A DNA stretch of 52,715 bases. It comes from CAZCFB01 sp964511535. GTDB taxonomy: Bacteria > Myxococcota_A > Polyangia > GCA-2747355 > CAZCFB01. Both the position numbers and the translations under genes were made by a program. The DNA is taken from NCBI GenBank assembly GCA_964511535.1, contig CAZEFW010000049.1, forward strand, positions 1-52,715, read 5' to 3'. The notes under the pieces are model-generated. The model was given only the letters and a program-made list of their open reading frames with translations, was not told the DNA's origin and ran no database searches. Below, in pieces: positions 15,241 to 24,323 of this stretch (positions are counted from its first letter, which is position 1; each line of letters begins with the position of its first letter).

Positions 15241-17361
15241 CTACTTCAGGCTAACGCTCGCCACGTCCTTGCTCAGCTGGTCCAGGTGATTGACCTTGAT
15301 CTGCTCTCCTGAGATGGAGAAGACATAGTCGTCCATGATGATGCTGCGCTTGACCTGGGAGTTGGCGCGGGTCCACCAGTTGGAGCAGGTCACGCCGCTG
15401 CCGGCCGGGTGGCTCACCTTGCCGCGCAGGTCGAAGCCGCTGGTGGTGGTGGTGTCGAACACCATCAGCCCGCTGAAGGTCATGTTCTTGCCGTACGAGC
15501 CGCCATACGGGCCAGTGCCCTCGCACACGGTCATCGGCAGGGCGAGCAGCTTCTTGGGCGCGAAGTAGTTGAACGCCAGGTGGTTGTTGAGCGCCACCGA
15601 CGACGACCCGCGGGTGCCGATGACATGCCTGAACACCCGCCGCGGGTTGCTCATGTCGCTGACGTCGAAGATCTGCAGCATCACCCCGGTGAACCAGGCG
15701 AAGCTGCCCTGGTCGTTGGCGTCGTAGCCGATGGTCAGCAGGTGGCTCTTGTCCAGCATGTGCATGTAGGTGGAGAACCCGGGGATCTTCAGCTCGGCCT
15801 TCACGTGCGGGTTGTACGGGTCGGACAGGTCGAAAGTGAACAGCGGGTCGGTCTTCTTGAAGGTGACCATGAACGCCCGCGGCCCGTCGAAGCGCACCGA
15901 GCGGATGTCCTCGGTGGGGGCGAGCTTGTCCACCATGCCGGTGGGGCGCAGGGCGCCGCCGCCCTGGCGCAGCACGGTCAGGGTGCTGTGCACGTCCTTG
16001 CTCGGCAGGCGCCCGGTGGTGGTGGCGATGCGCAGGTGGCTGTCGTACTCGTCCATGGAGAACTGGTTGAGCACCCTGCCCTTGACCGCGCCGCTGGCCG
16101 CGTAGGCCACGTCGGCGTTGCTGGGCATCAGCTTGAACTTGTGCACCGTGGACAGCTCGTCCTGCTTCTGCACGGGGTTCCAGCCGCCCCAGCGCCAGCT
16201 GCCCATGTTCTGGTGCGGCACCGACATGTACAGCGCGCTGGCCGAGGCGTACACCGCGCCCGGCTTGCTGATGATGGTGCTGGTCTTGACCGCCTCGTCC
16301 CTGGTCATCTCCAGGCCCACCAGGGTGGTGAACTGGGAGCCGGCGCTCACCTGTGACTTGTAGAAGCCCTTGCACTGGCCCAGCACCTTGGTGGTGGTCA
16401 GCGCCTTGCCGCCAGAGAAGCGGGTGTCGTGCAGCCGGGGCATCAGATCCGAGATGGGGGTCACGGCCATGAGCCAGGCGTTCTCGTGGCGCAGGGCCTC
16501 GAACGCGGCGTGGATCTCCTCGGGGGTCTTGCCCTTGGCGCCGCAGTAGCTCCACTTGTCGGGCCAGTTCTTGACGCCCTTGAAGGTCACCCCCGGGGCG
16601 CTGGTCACTGTGTAGACCGCGCCGCCCACCCGGCGGGCGTTGACGTAGGAGCCGCTCATGCGCAGCTCGCGCACCTTGACCGGCTTGCTCAGGTCGCTGA
16701 TGTCGAACACGGTGACCAGCGTGGGGCGGCCGTCGCCGGTAAAGGAGCAGTTGTAGCCGTAGGTGCACTCGGTGCTGCCGCTGTTCCCCGTCCAGCCGGG
16801 CGACATCTTGCCCGACGGCTTGCTGGAGCCGGCGGCGGCGGCGAAGCTCGGCAGCGACGAGTAGACCAGCGCGCGCTTGCCGCTGACGAACAGCTTCTTG
16901 GCCGTGCCTTCGATCTTGGTCTTCGACAGCTCCTTGGTCTGGGGCGCGGGCCAGGCGCGGACGATGCGCAGGTAGCCGCCGCCGAGGATGTAGATGTGCT
17001 TGTTGTCGTTCTTGACGAAGTCCGCCTCGTCCACGCCGGCCACCTGGTTGTTGGTGGTGGAGACCTGGCTGGCGCCGCCGCTGCTGCCGGAGGTCTTGCC
17101 CGCCCCCGCCGCCGCGCTGGGCGGGGCCGAGTTGGCGTCCCAGCCGTAGCTGCGGTTGTTGCGGCAGCCGCCCCGCAGCGCCGTCTCCAGGTTCTCGGTC
17201 AGCGCCTCGTGCATCTGGTCGGTCAGGGCCTGGCGCAGGCTGTCCTCCACCGCCGCGCAGCTGTCGAGGGGCGTGAGCAGCGGGGTCACCTCCCGGTCAC
17301 CATCTCCACAGCCGAACGCCACCAGGGCGCCGATAAACGTCAAACACGATACGGATCTCAC
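15241..17361 (-). CDS. Secreted beta-propeller lipoprotein (Beta_propel family)
   Basis: The 706-residue protein starts at a GTG with a GAGGAGGTGA site. MRSVSCLTFIGALVAFGC is a lipoprotein signal (lipobox AFGC). After a short helical and Ser/Gly-rich region, NNQVAGVDEADFVKNDNKHIYIL (residues ~140-162; core GVDEADFVKND) is the diagnostic start of the C-terminal beta-propeller family distantly related to WD40. Recurrent VFDISDLSKPVKV, TFDLSDPYNPHVKAEL and IFDVSDMSNPRRVF segments mark the propeller blades. Family members are extracellular and of unknown function. An intrinsic terminator follows. The upstream neighbour on the plus strand is divergent, 196 bp away. Confidence 0.85.
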   Translation of the reverse strand: MRSVSCLTFIGALVAFGCGDGDREVTPLLTPLDSCAAVEDSLRQALTDQMHEALTENLETALRGGCRNNRSYGWDANSAPPSAAAGAGKTSGSSGGASQVSTTNNQVAGVDEADFVKNDNKHIYILGGGYLRIVRAWPAPQTKELSKTKIEGTAKKLFVSGKRALVYSSLPSFAAAAGSSKPSGKMSPGWTGNSGSTECTYGYNCSFTGDGRPTLVTVFDISDLSKPVKVRELRMSGSYVNARRVGGAVYTVTSAPGVTFKGVKNWPDKWSYCGAKGKTPEEIHAAFEALRHENAWLMAVTPISDLMPRLHDTRFSGGKALTTTKVLGQCKGFYKSQVSAGSQFTTLVGLEMTRDEAVKTSTIISKPGAVYASASALYMSVPHQNMGSWRWGGWNPVQKQDELSTVHKFKLMPSNADVAYAASGAVKGRVLNQFSMDEYDSHLRIATTTGRLPSKDVHSTLTVLRQGGGALRPTGMVDKLAPTEDIRSVRFDGPRAFMVTFKKTDPLFTFDLSDPYNPHVKAELKIPGFSTYMHMLDKSHLLTIGYDANDQGSFAWFTGVMLQIFDVSDMSNPRRVFRHVIGTRGSSSVALNNHLAFNYFAPKKLLALPMTVCEGTGPYGGSYGKNMTFSGLMVFDTTTTSGFDLRGKVSHPAGSGVTCSNWWTRANSQVKRSIIMDDYVFSISGEQIKVNHLDQLSKDVASVSLK

Positions 17362-17557
17362 GGTGTCACCTCCTCGCTGTCGCCGATTCATTTTCCGGCC
17401 CGACATCTCTGCACGAACCAGGCCATGCGCGCGGCCGACTGGAATCATTGCAAAAGGCACCGCGCCCCCCTCTTTGAGGCCCAGGGTTGTGCCAGAGTGA
17501 GGCTCAGCTTGCTGAAGGGGGCATCAGGAATCTGAGGGGATCCGCGTACAATCCGCT

Positions 17558-19258
17558 ATGCTCAAATCCATGAGACGCGCCACGCTATCCGTCCTGGTCA
17601 CCGCCCTGCTGTTCGCCCCGGCAGTGGCCCACCCCGCGCCTGCCAGGCCCCTGATCACCCTCGTCACCGGTGACGCGGGGGAGGCGGTTCGCACCATCCA
17701 GCAGGCAGTGGCCAAGCTGCCCGGCGCTGGCGGGGTGCCGGCCGAGCTGCGCGCGGTCCTCGCCGCCGCGGGCAAGCTTCCGCTCAAGGGGCCGGCCACC
17801 GTGGAGCTCGCCCTGAAGCCGGGCGGCAAGGGGGCGGCCCTGGCGGCCGCGCTGTCCAGCCCCTCGCCAAAGGCCCTGGCCGCGGCCCTGCGCAAGGCGC
17901 TCCCTGCCGCGCAGCGCAAGCAGCTCAAGATCAAGGTGGTCAAGCGCCGGGTGTTCCTGTTCAGCGCCCGGTGGGCGCTTTCGCACCTGAGCCGCAAGGT
18001 CAAGGTGCTGGAGTCCCTGCTGGTGGATCGCCCCTCCGGCTACTCGTTCACCGTGATGCTCGACAACTTCATCCCGGCCTCGCGGGGCTACCCCAAGCTC
18101 GGCGCCATGCGGGTGGAGGGCGAGCTGCCCCATCGCATGAGCACCCGCGGCGGGCCGGAGGTGGCCCGCGCCCTGCGGCCGCTGCTGGACAAGCCGACCG
18201 CCGACCTGCGGCTGCTGCCTGCCGGGGTGGAGCTGGTGAGCACTGCGGCGGTGCGTGACCCTGGCGGGCTGCTGCGCGGCGCCGCGGGCGGCGACGGGTT
18301 CGTCAAGCGGTTCCCGGGCATGACCGGCGAGGTGATGATGGCGCGCATGGCCGACTCGGCCACCTCCCTGCGCGCGGGGCTCTACTGGCGCTTCAACGAC
18401 GGCAAGGCGAGCAAGGCGGCGGCCTTCATCCATCAGGAGGCGAACAAGAACCTCAAGCACCTGCGGCGCATGCTCGGCGAACAGGGCGTGAAGATCCGCA
18501 AGGTCAGCGACGGCCACTACGCGCTGGTCTACCCGATCCCCCTGGCCCGGCGGGCGGCCCTGGCGGCCCTGGGCATCAAGGTGTCCTTTCCGCTCATCCT
18601 GCGCTGGGGCGCGGTGGGCGACTACCTGGTCTTCGCCTCGGACGTGGCGTTCCTCAAGCCCAAAAAGCGCTTCTCCCACAAGCTGCCCGCCCAGCTGTAC
18701 GGCCAGGCCGCCTGGAGCTGGCATGTCAAGAAGCGCCGGGTCAGCCGGGTGATGCTCACCGCGCGCGAGGTCCTGATGACCAGCGACAACCTCGCCGCCG
18801 GCGGGGACATGGTGCACCAGCTGATGTCCAAGCTGCCCTCGCTGCTGTTGAGCTGGGCCATCAAGCAGCAGGTGGTTGAGGTGTTCCGGATCCCGGCGGC
18901 CAGCATGGCGCCGGCGGTCAAGCTGGGAGACCATGTCTGGGTCGACCGCCGCCGCGCGGGCCGCGCGCCGCGCAAGGGAGACATGGTGGTGTTCCGCTTC
19001 CCCCGCGACCCGAGCCGGGACTTCCTCAAGCGCGTCACCGCCCTGGCAGGGGCCAAGGTGAAGGTCAAGGGCAAGCCGATCACCGTGCCCAGGGGTCATG
19101 TGTTCGTGCTGGGGGACAACCGCGACAACAGCCTCGACTCGCGACACTTCGGCCCGATCCCCATCTCGAGCATCAAGGGCCGCGTCGAATCCGTGCTCTG
19201 GTCACAGGACAAAAAAGGCAAGATCCGCTGGAAGCGCATCGGCAAGCGCCTGAAGTAA
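17558..19258 (+). CDS. Secreted protein with C-terminal signal peptidase I (S26) domain
   Basis: The 566-residue protein has an N-terminal signal peptide (MRRATLSVLVTALLFAPAVAHPAPA, core VLVTALLFAPAVA). A ~410-residue domain that I do not recognise follows, rich in Ala/Lys/Leu. Then comes a hydrophobic stretch (LPSLLLSWAIKQQVVEV) and a complete S26 domain: IPAASMAP with nucleophile Ser449, FLKRVTALAG with general base Lys491, and GDNRDNSLDSRHFG near 520. Standard signal peptidase I begins with one or two membrane helices; a long exported N-terminal domain is unusual. It might process a specific substrate. The ATG at 17558 has TACAAT (17547-17552) just upstream, hinting at a leaderless message; ATG 17570 is an alternative start. 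Confidence 0.8.
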   Translation: MLKSMRRATLSVLVTALLFAPAVAHPAPARPLITLVTGDAGEAVRTIQQAVAKLPGAGGVPAELRAVLAAAGKLPLKGPATVELALKPGGKGAALAAALSSPSPKALAAALRKALPAAQRKQLKIKVVKRRVFLFSARWALSHLSRKVKVLESLLVDRPSGYSFTVMLDNFIPASRGYPKLGAMRVEGELPHRMSTRGGPEVARALRPLLDKPTADLRLLPAGVELVSTAAVRDPGGLLRGAAGGDGFVKRFPGMTGEVMMARMADSATSLRAGLYWRFNDGKASKAAAFIHQEANKNLKHLRRMLGEQGVKIRKVSDGHYALVYPIPLARRAALAALGIKVSFPLILRWGAVGDYLVFASDVAFLKPKKRFSHKLPAQLYGQAAWSWHVKKRRVSRVMLTAREVLMTSDNLAAGGDMVHQLMSKLPSLLLSWAIKQQVVEVFRIPAASMAPAVKLGDHVWVDRRRAGRAPRKGDMVVFRFPRDPSRDFLKRVTALAGAKVKVKGKPITVPRGHVFVLGDNRDNSLDSRHFGPIPISSIKGRVESVLWSQDKKGKIRWKRIGKRLK

Positions 19259-19295
19259 CCCCGCCCCTCCCCTGGTGCCAGACATCAGACCATCT

Positions 19296-19339
19296 CATTC
19301 TGGCATTCCGGCGTTCTGGCATTCTGGCATTCTGGCATT
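19296..19339. repeat. 8-bp tandem repeat (CATTCTGG)n
   Basis: Five consecutive octamers, CATTCTGG, CATTCCGG, CGTTCTGG, CATTCTGG and CATTCTGG, plus CATT, in the space between two convergent genes. Confidence 0.85.
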
Positions 19340-19362
19340 GCGCGCCCAAAGGGCGCGCTCAC

Positions 19363-19917
19363 CTACCCCACTCCGTACGTCCGCGCCCACATGGGCGGCG
19401 TGGGGGTGGCGCCCGGGGAGGCGCCGCCGCTGCCGGCGCCCCGGCGCTTGCGGCCCCGGCGCTTGCGGGGTCCGAGCTGGGGCGCGATGGACAGCTCGGC
19501 GCTCTCCAGCACGCGCTGCTCGGCGGAGAAGCGGTTACCCGCGCGGAAGTGACTCCGGGCCATGGCCCGGCCCACGGTGTGAGCCAGCACCGCGAGCAGC
19601 GTGCAGCAGCCGCCCAGGGTCATGGTGACGGGCAGGTTTCCCAGCCCGCTGGCGAACATCATGGAGGCCCCGGTGGCCACCGCCACGCCGATGGCCGCCC
19701 AGCCCGCCCGGGCCTCACGGCCCGACAGCGCCATCTCGCAGTCGGCGCAGTAGCTGTTGCCCAGGACATGCATGTTGCAGGAGGGCGCGCCGCAGCGCAG
19801 GCAGCGCACCATGGCCTCCTCGGTGCAGCCGCGGGTGTCGCAGCGGGTGATCGGGTTGGAGGTCCTGTAGGCGCCGTTGGTGGTGTTGGCGGTCACGCTT
19901 GAGCTTGAACGGGTCAT
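19363..19917 (-). CDS. Zinc-binding (B-box-like) two-helix membrane protein
   Basis: The 184-residue protein starts at an ATG with AAGGAGG six bases upstream. Residues ~25-60 hold a cysteine/histidine module C-x4-C-x7-C-x2-C-x4-C-x2-H-x7-C-x2-C (CDTRGCTEEA, RCLRCGAPSCNMH, CADC), resembling a B-box or treble-clef zinc finger. Two hydrophobic helices follow (AAIGVAVATGASMMFASGLG and MTLGGCCTLLAVLAHTVG), then a basic, Gly/Pro-rich tail. It probably sits in the inner membrane with a cytosolic zinc finger. Function unknown; gene stands alone. Confidence 0.7.
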   Translation of the reverse strand: MTRSSSSVTANTTNGAYRTSNPITRCDTRGCTEEAMVRCLRCGAPSCNMHVLGNSYCADCEMALSGREARAGWAAIGVAVATGASMMFASGLGNLPVTMTLGGCCTLLAVLAHTVGRAMARSHFRAGNRFSAEQRVLESAELSIAPQLGPRKRRGRKRRGAGSGGASPGATPTPPMWARTYGVG

Positions 19918-20026
19918 CGGCGCCTCCTTGCTGCTGTTTCATATGAGGCTAGCGCCGGGGGCGAAAGGCGGGAGGTTATCCGGGGCTCCCGTTTTATATA
20001 GCCGCGCCCTGGGATAGAATCGGGAC

Positions 20027-21085
20027 ATGTTCAGGCATCTGCTTTTTTTAATTTTTCTGCTGTCCATCGCAGCCTGCGGGCATGGCAGCGCCGGCCCGGA
20101 CGCGGGGCTGAAGCCGGACACCGCCCGGCCAGACGCGACGCAGGCAGCGTCCATCAAGACGGTGCTCAACGAGGCGTACCCCAAGGCCGCGCTGGCCCTC
20201 ATGGACGGGGCGAAGACCTCGCTGAAGCTGGTGCACTTCTTCATCAACAAGGACTCTGCCGGCGACCTGGTGGTGGCCAGCCTCAAGGCCGCCGCCAACA
20301 GGGGCGTCAAGGTGCAGGTGGTGCTGGAGCACAGCGTTGATGACAACCCGGGGCGGGTCACCGAGCTCTCGGCCGCGGGCGTGTCGGCGAAGCTGGACGA
20401 AAAATCGATCTACACCCACGCCAAGCTGCTGGTGGCAGACGACGCCACCGCCCTGTTCGGCTCGTCCAACTTCAGCTGGTCGTCGATGAACAAGAACAAC
20501 GAGGCGAACCTGCTGGTGACCGACCCGACGCTGGTGAAGTTCTACGCCGACTACGCCGACGCGATCTACAGCAGCCCGGGCAGCCGGCCGTCGCTGACGC
20601 CGGCCTCCACCGCCCTCGGCACGGCCATGGACGACGGCGACTATTACCTGCGTGCGCAGCCCATGATCACCGGCGCGAAGCAGGCCATCACCATGGTCAC
20701 CTACGGCATGAACCTGAACCCCAAGTACCCGGACAGCGAGCTGTACAAGCTGGTGGGCGAGATGGAGAAGGCGGTCAAGCGGGGGGTCAAGGTGCGCGTC
20801 ATCCTGGAGCAGGCCGACTACAACGCCAGCGTCAACAGCCTCAACAAGAGCGCCGCGGCCGACCTGAAGAAGCGAGGCATCCTGGTGCGGCGCGACCCGC
20901 TGCAGCGCATCACCCACGCCAAGGTGCTGATCTGCGATGGCGAGGCCATCGTGGGCAGCAACAACTGGGGCTACGGCGGCTTCACCCTGTACCACGAGGT
21001 GGGGCTCAAGACGTCCAACGCCGCGGTGGTGGGCGAGCTGAAGTCTTACCTCGACGGTATCTGGAAGGCGGGCGCGGACATGTAG
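20027..21085 (+). CDS. Phospholipase D-like lipoprotein
   Basis: The 352-residue protein begins with MFRHLLFLIFLLSIAAC, a lipoprotein signal (lipobox IAAC), and a linker with PDAGLKPDTARPD. It has two PLD half-domains, each with an HKD-type motif: HAKLLVADDATALFGSSNFS in the first and HAKVLICDGEAIVGSNNWG in the second. Both keep the His and Lys and the GSxN motif that build the active site, so phosphodiesterase activity on lipid or nucleic acid is plausible. As a lipoprotein it would act in the periplasm or at the cell surface. Single gene followed by repeats. Confidence 0.88.
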   Translation: MFRHLLFLIFLLSIAACGHGSAGPDAGLKPDTARPDATQAASIKTVLNEAYPKAALALMDGAKTSLKLVHFFINKDSAGDLVVASLKAAANRGVKVQVVLEHSVDDNPGRVTELSAAGVSAKLDEKSIYTHAKLLVADDATALFGSSNFSWSSMNKNNEANLLVTDPTLVKFYADYADAIYSSPGSRPSLTPASTALGTAMDDGDYYLRAQPMITGAKQAITMVTYGMNLNPKYPDSELYKLVGEMEKAVKRGVKVRVILEQADYNASVNSLNKSAAADLKKRGILVRRDPLQRITHAKVLICDGEAIVGSNNWGYGGFTLYHEVGLKTSNAAVVGELKSYLDGIWKAGADM

Positions 21086-21250
<165 letters not shown>

Positions 21251-21251
21251 A

Positions 21252-23081
21252 TCAGTAGGGGAACAGCTTGATGGCCTGGCGTAGGGGCGGCCCGGGGTCT
21301 TTGGCCGCCAGCGCTTGTTTGGACCAGGTCGGGTCGTGGTGGGCGTCGAGGTAGGGGGCGGCCTGGGTGATGAACTGGCGGGCTGCCAGGTGGCCCTGCT
21401 CCTGGTCGCCCGCGTCCAGGTGGTGCAGGGCCAGGTGCGCCAGGGCGGTGGCCAGGCCGAAGCGCAGCAGCGCGCCCGGCGCGTGGGTCGGGTCCGCGGC
21501 CTGGCGCAGGTCCGCGGCGCCGGCCTCCTGCTCCCCGCCGGCCAGCCGGCAGAGCCCGCGCACCTTCAGGCAGAGCTGCCGCGGGAACGGCTGGTCAGCA
21601 GAGGTGCTCTCCAGCACCCGGTCCGCCTCTGCCGCGGCCTCGGAAAGCTGCCCGAGGGCCAGCAAGGCGCGCGCCCGGCCGTAGCGCAGGAACACCTCGT
21701 TGGCCTCTCGCCCGTACTCGACGTCGAGGTTCTCCCGCAGCCCGCGGTCGTGGCGCTGCAGGGCCAGCGCCGGGTCCCCGGCGGCCAGGGCGCAGTTGCC
21801 CAGGTAGCACAACTCCCGGGGCGCCTCGTCGGGGTAGCTTGCCTGCAGGCTCTCCAGCGCTTCGCCGAGGATCTGCTCCGCCTCGTGGAACTTGCCCATG
21901 AAGGTCCACAGCTCGCCGAGGTTGCCCATGGTGCGCGCCTGCTGGCGGCGGTCCTGGTGCAGGTCGCGCTGCCGCTGCAGCGTCCGCAGCAGCACCGCCT
22001 CGGCCTGGCCATACTTCAGCGTGTCCCGCAGCAGCACCGCGGCGCTGCCCGCCACCCCGAAGTACTGCTCGGGCGCCACCTCCTGCTCCGCCCACAGGAG
22101 CTCGGCCAGCTCGCCGGCCTCGCGCAAGTATGACAGCGCGCCCGCCTCATCGCCCTGGTGGGTCAAGCAGGACCCGATGCGCCACAGGCAGATCAGCTCC
22201 TCACGGCGAAAGCGCCGCGGGTCAGCGCCATCGGCCCGGCCCTGGCGAATCGCCCCGAGGCAGTGCTCCAGCAGCGCCCGCGCCGCCGCGGTGCGGCCGG
22301 CCTTTTTGTAGAGCCACTCCCCCCGGTGCACGCTGCCCATGATGTCAACCGGTCCGGCGCTCGCCGGCAGGGGGCCGAGCACCGCGGCCACCAGCTCGGC
22401 CAGGGTGGCGGGCCGGATCACGCGAGGGTGTTCCGGTCCTCCCGCTCCGGGCGGTAGCGCCACCATGCCCTGCGGGCGCTCTCGCAGGGCGCAGGCCGCC
22501 TTGGCCTCGGCGTGGTCCACGGGCAGCAGCGCGCCGTCGGCGGACAGCGCGCCCGTGACCACCGTGCCCGCGGGCACCTGCGTGCCGGTCCATGACGAGA
22601 CCAGCGCCAGGGCAGCGCCTGCCGCCGCGGAGCCGCCGCCCGGCTCCATGTCACCGAGGGCCGGCGGGCCCTCGAGGCGGATGCCCACCGGCGCGTCCGG
22701 GGCAGAGGCCGCCAGCGCCCCCTGCGCCAGCACCAGCCGCATGGCGCAACCCGCCGCGCGCTCGAGGCTGGCGAAGAACTCCCTGGACATCCCCCCGCTC
22801 GCGGCAGGCCTCACCCTGAGGCTCGCAAGGAACACCTCGCCGGTGCCGTCCCGGTCCAGCAGCGGCACCTCCACGCGGCCAGGAAAGTCGCCGGCGCTCT
22901 CCTGCTGCGCGGCCAGGCGCCCGGCGCACCAGCGGACGAAGCGCTCCACGTGGTAGCGCACCTCGGCGTCGGCTCCGTCGAGCAGCGCGCTGGCTCGATC
23001 CCGCGCAAGCGCATGGTTGCCAAGCGCCTCGGCCTGGCGCCGGCACCGCTCCAGCTCAAGCCAGGGCCCCCGGTCAGTCAC
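21252..23081 (-). CDS. Lon-like (S16) protease domain fused to TPR repeats
   Basis: The 609-residue protein starts at a GTG lying inside the last codons of the anti-sigma gene (8-bp overlap). Residues ~65-235 resemble the Lon/YlbL protease fold: PGGGSAAAGAALALVSSWTG (candidate nucleophile Ser151), then VVTGALSADGALLPVDHAEAKAA with Lys194 seven residues after the conserved Pro, where Lon and YlbL have the dyad lysine. The GG normally before that lysine is missing (DHA), so activity is not certain. From ~240 to 600 come helical TPR-like repeats (EALSYLREAGELAEL-, AEAVLLRTLQRQRDLH-type). There is no ATPase domain. Tight coupling to a sigma/anti-sigma pair suggests a role in controlling that switch; this is inference. 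Confidence 0.6.
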   Translation of the reverse strand: MTDRGPWLELERCRRQAEALGNHALARDRASALLDGADAEVRYHVERFVRWCAGRLAAQQESAGDFPGRVEVPLLDRDGTGEVFLASLRVRPAASGGMSREFFASLERAAGCAMRLVLAQGALAASAPDAPVGIRLEGPPALGDMEPGGGSAAAGAALALVSSWTGTQVPAGTVVTGALSADGALLPVDHAEAKAACALRERPQGMVALPPGAGGPEHPRVIRPATLAELVAAVLGPLPASAGPVDIMGSVHRGEWLYKKAGRTAAARALLEHCLGAIRQGRADGADPRRFRREELICLWRIGSCLTHQGDEAGALSYLREAGELAELLWAEQEVAPEQYFGVAGSAAVLLRDTLKYGQAEAVLLRTLQRQRDLHQDRRQQARTMGNLGELWTFMGKFHEAEQILGEALESLQASYPDEAPRELCYLGNCALAAGDPALALQRHDRGLRENLDVEYGREANEVFLRYGRARALLALGQLSEAAAEADRVLESTSADQPFPRQLCLKVRGLCRLAGGEQEAGAADLRQAADPTHAPGALLRFGLATALAHLALHHLDAGDQEQGHLAARQFITQAAPYLDAHHDPTWSKQALAAKDPGPPLRQAIKLFPY

Positions 23082-23691
23082 CGGGCTCCTCCTGGACGAG
23101 GGCGAAGCGGCAGGCGCCTGCGTCCCAGCGCAGCTCCAGCTCGCGCCCTGGCAGATCTCCGGCCGGGCCCAGGTCGTAGGTCGCGACCTCTTCCTGCTCC
23201 TCCCCGGGCGACAGCGCCTGGCCGTCGAGCGCCACGCGCAGCTGAAGCGCCCCGAACAGTCCCAGCATTGCCCGCCCCCGCTCGCGGTAAAGGACCGCCC
23301 TGCCCTGCTCCAGCTCCAGCAGGACGCGCCGGTCCTCGGGCAGCGGCGCGCCCTCGCCGGCGTTATCCGCGGCCAGCGCCACCTGCACTCCTGGCGCCGG
23401 CACTGCCAGAGGCAGGAAGTCCCCCTCTGCCCCTGCCTGGCCTGCCAGGGACCGCTCCATCTGCTGCCGCTGTTGCTCTGCTTCGCCGACCGCGGCCAGC
23501 AGCGCCGCGCAGGCGTGGCACCCGTCCACATGGGCCTGGACCTCGCCGGCCCGGCCCGCGTCCAGCTCGCCGGTGATCAGCGCCACCAGCTGCGCGCCCG
23601 TGGGGTGGTCCTCGTCCGGCCGCCCGAGCAACGCCTCGACCCCGGCCAGCAAGCGCGGGTCCGCGCCGCCTTCGCGTGGATGATCAGCCAT
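23074..23691 (-). CDS. Putative zinc-finger anti-sigma factor
   Basis: The 205-residue protein's N-terminal ~70 residues match the zf-HC2 anti-sigma domain: HPTGAQLVALITGELDAGRA then HVDGCHACAALL, giving the H-x3-C-x2-C zinc ligands. No transmembrane helix is evident, so it is probably a soluble anti-sigma. The C-terminal ~110 residues are beta-rich and acidic (VLLELEQGRAVLYRERGRAML, LELRWDAGACRFALV) with no recognised family; this could be the sensing or protease-target part. Start and stop overlap both neighbours by 8 bp, so all three genes should be made together. Confidence 0.7.
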   Translation of the reverse strand: MADHPREGGADPRLLAGVEALLGRPDEDHPTGAQLVALITGELDAGRAGEVQAHVDGCHACAALLAAVGEAEQQRQQMERSLAGQAGAEGDFLPLAVPAPGVQVALAADNAGEGAPLPEDRRVLLELEQGRAVLYRERGRAMLGLFGALQLRVALDGQALSPGEEQEEVATYDLGPAGDLPGRELELRWDAGACRFALVQEEPGD

Positions 23692-24295
23692 GCTCCTCCT
23701 CCTCCAGACAGCGCGCCAGCATCACCCGGGCCCGAGACAGCCGCTTGGCGAAGGCCGCCCGCGTGATGCCCTGCTCCGCCGCGCAGGCGCGCAGATCTCC
23801 CGCCTCCTGCAGGTAGTAGCGCCGGATGCCGTCCCGGTACAGGTCGGGCAGCTTGCCGATGCAGCGCGCGAGCCGCTGCCGCACCTGTCGCGCCGACAGC
23901 AGCGCGTCGGGGCGCTGGCCCGCGCCGGGCGAGAGCTGCCAGGGCGGCCGAGGCCCGGGCCGCTCCAGCCGCTGGCGCCGCGCGGCCTCCCTGCCCAGGT
24001 CCACGGCGCAGGCCATGGCGATGCGCACGAAGTAGGTGCGCGGGGCGGCCTCGCCCCGGAAGTGCTCGATCCCCACCTCCACGAACCGCAGCGCCGCCCG
24101 CTGCAGCGCCTCCTCCGCGTGCTCCGGGCCGATGTCCAGCGAGCGCAGCACCCGGTGGATGGTGGCCAGGGCCGGCGCCCTGAAGTCGAGCAGCAGCCGC
24201 GCCAGCGCCTCGCTGCGATCCGCCGCGGATCCCTCGCGGACCTGCCGGAGCAGGCGCAGCTGGGCAGGGCGGTCCAGGGCGTCAGGGCGGGGCAT
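23684..24295 (-). CDS. ECF-like RNA polymerase sigma factor
   Basis: The 203-residue protein has a sigma-70 region 2-like N-terminus (helical, ending AAPRTYFVRIAMACAVDLGREAARR) and a region 4-like helix-turn-helix at the C-terminus (LARCIGKLPDLYRDGIRRYYLQEAGDLRACAAEQGITRAAFAKRLSRARVMLARCL). No region 3 or 1.1 is present, as in ECF factors. It is the first gene of a three-gene overlapping operon with a zf-HC2 anti-sigma and a Lon-like-TPR protein. Region 2 is divergent, so its promoter specificity cannot be guessed. Confidence 0.78.
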   Translation of the reverse strand: MPRPDALDRPAQLRLLRQVREGSAADRSEALARLLLDFRAPALATIHRVLRSLDIGPEHAEEALQRAALRFVEVGIEHFRGEAAPRTYFVRIAMACAVDLGREAARRQRLERPGPRPPWQLSPGAGQRPDALLSARQVRQRLARCIGKLPDLYRDGIRRYYLQEAGDLRACAAEQGITRAAFAKRLSRARVMLARCLEEEEHG

Positions 24296-24323
24296 GCACC
24301 TGACCGTATCACGGGCGCGCGGC

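Noticed and set aside
17585..19147. 520-codon minus-strand frame opposite the signal peptidase fusion
   Set aside because: Antisense shadow; the plus-strand frame has signal peptide and intact S26 motifs.
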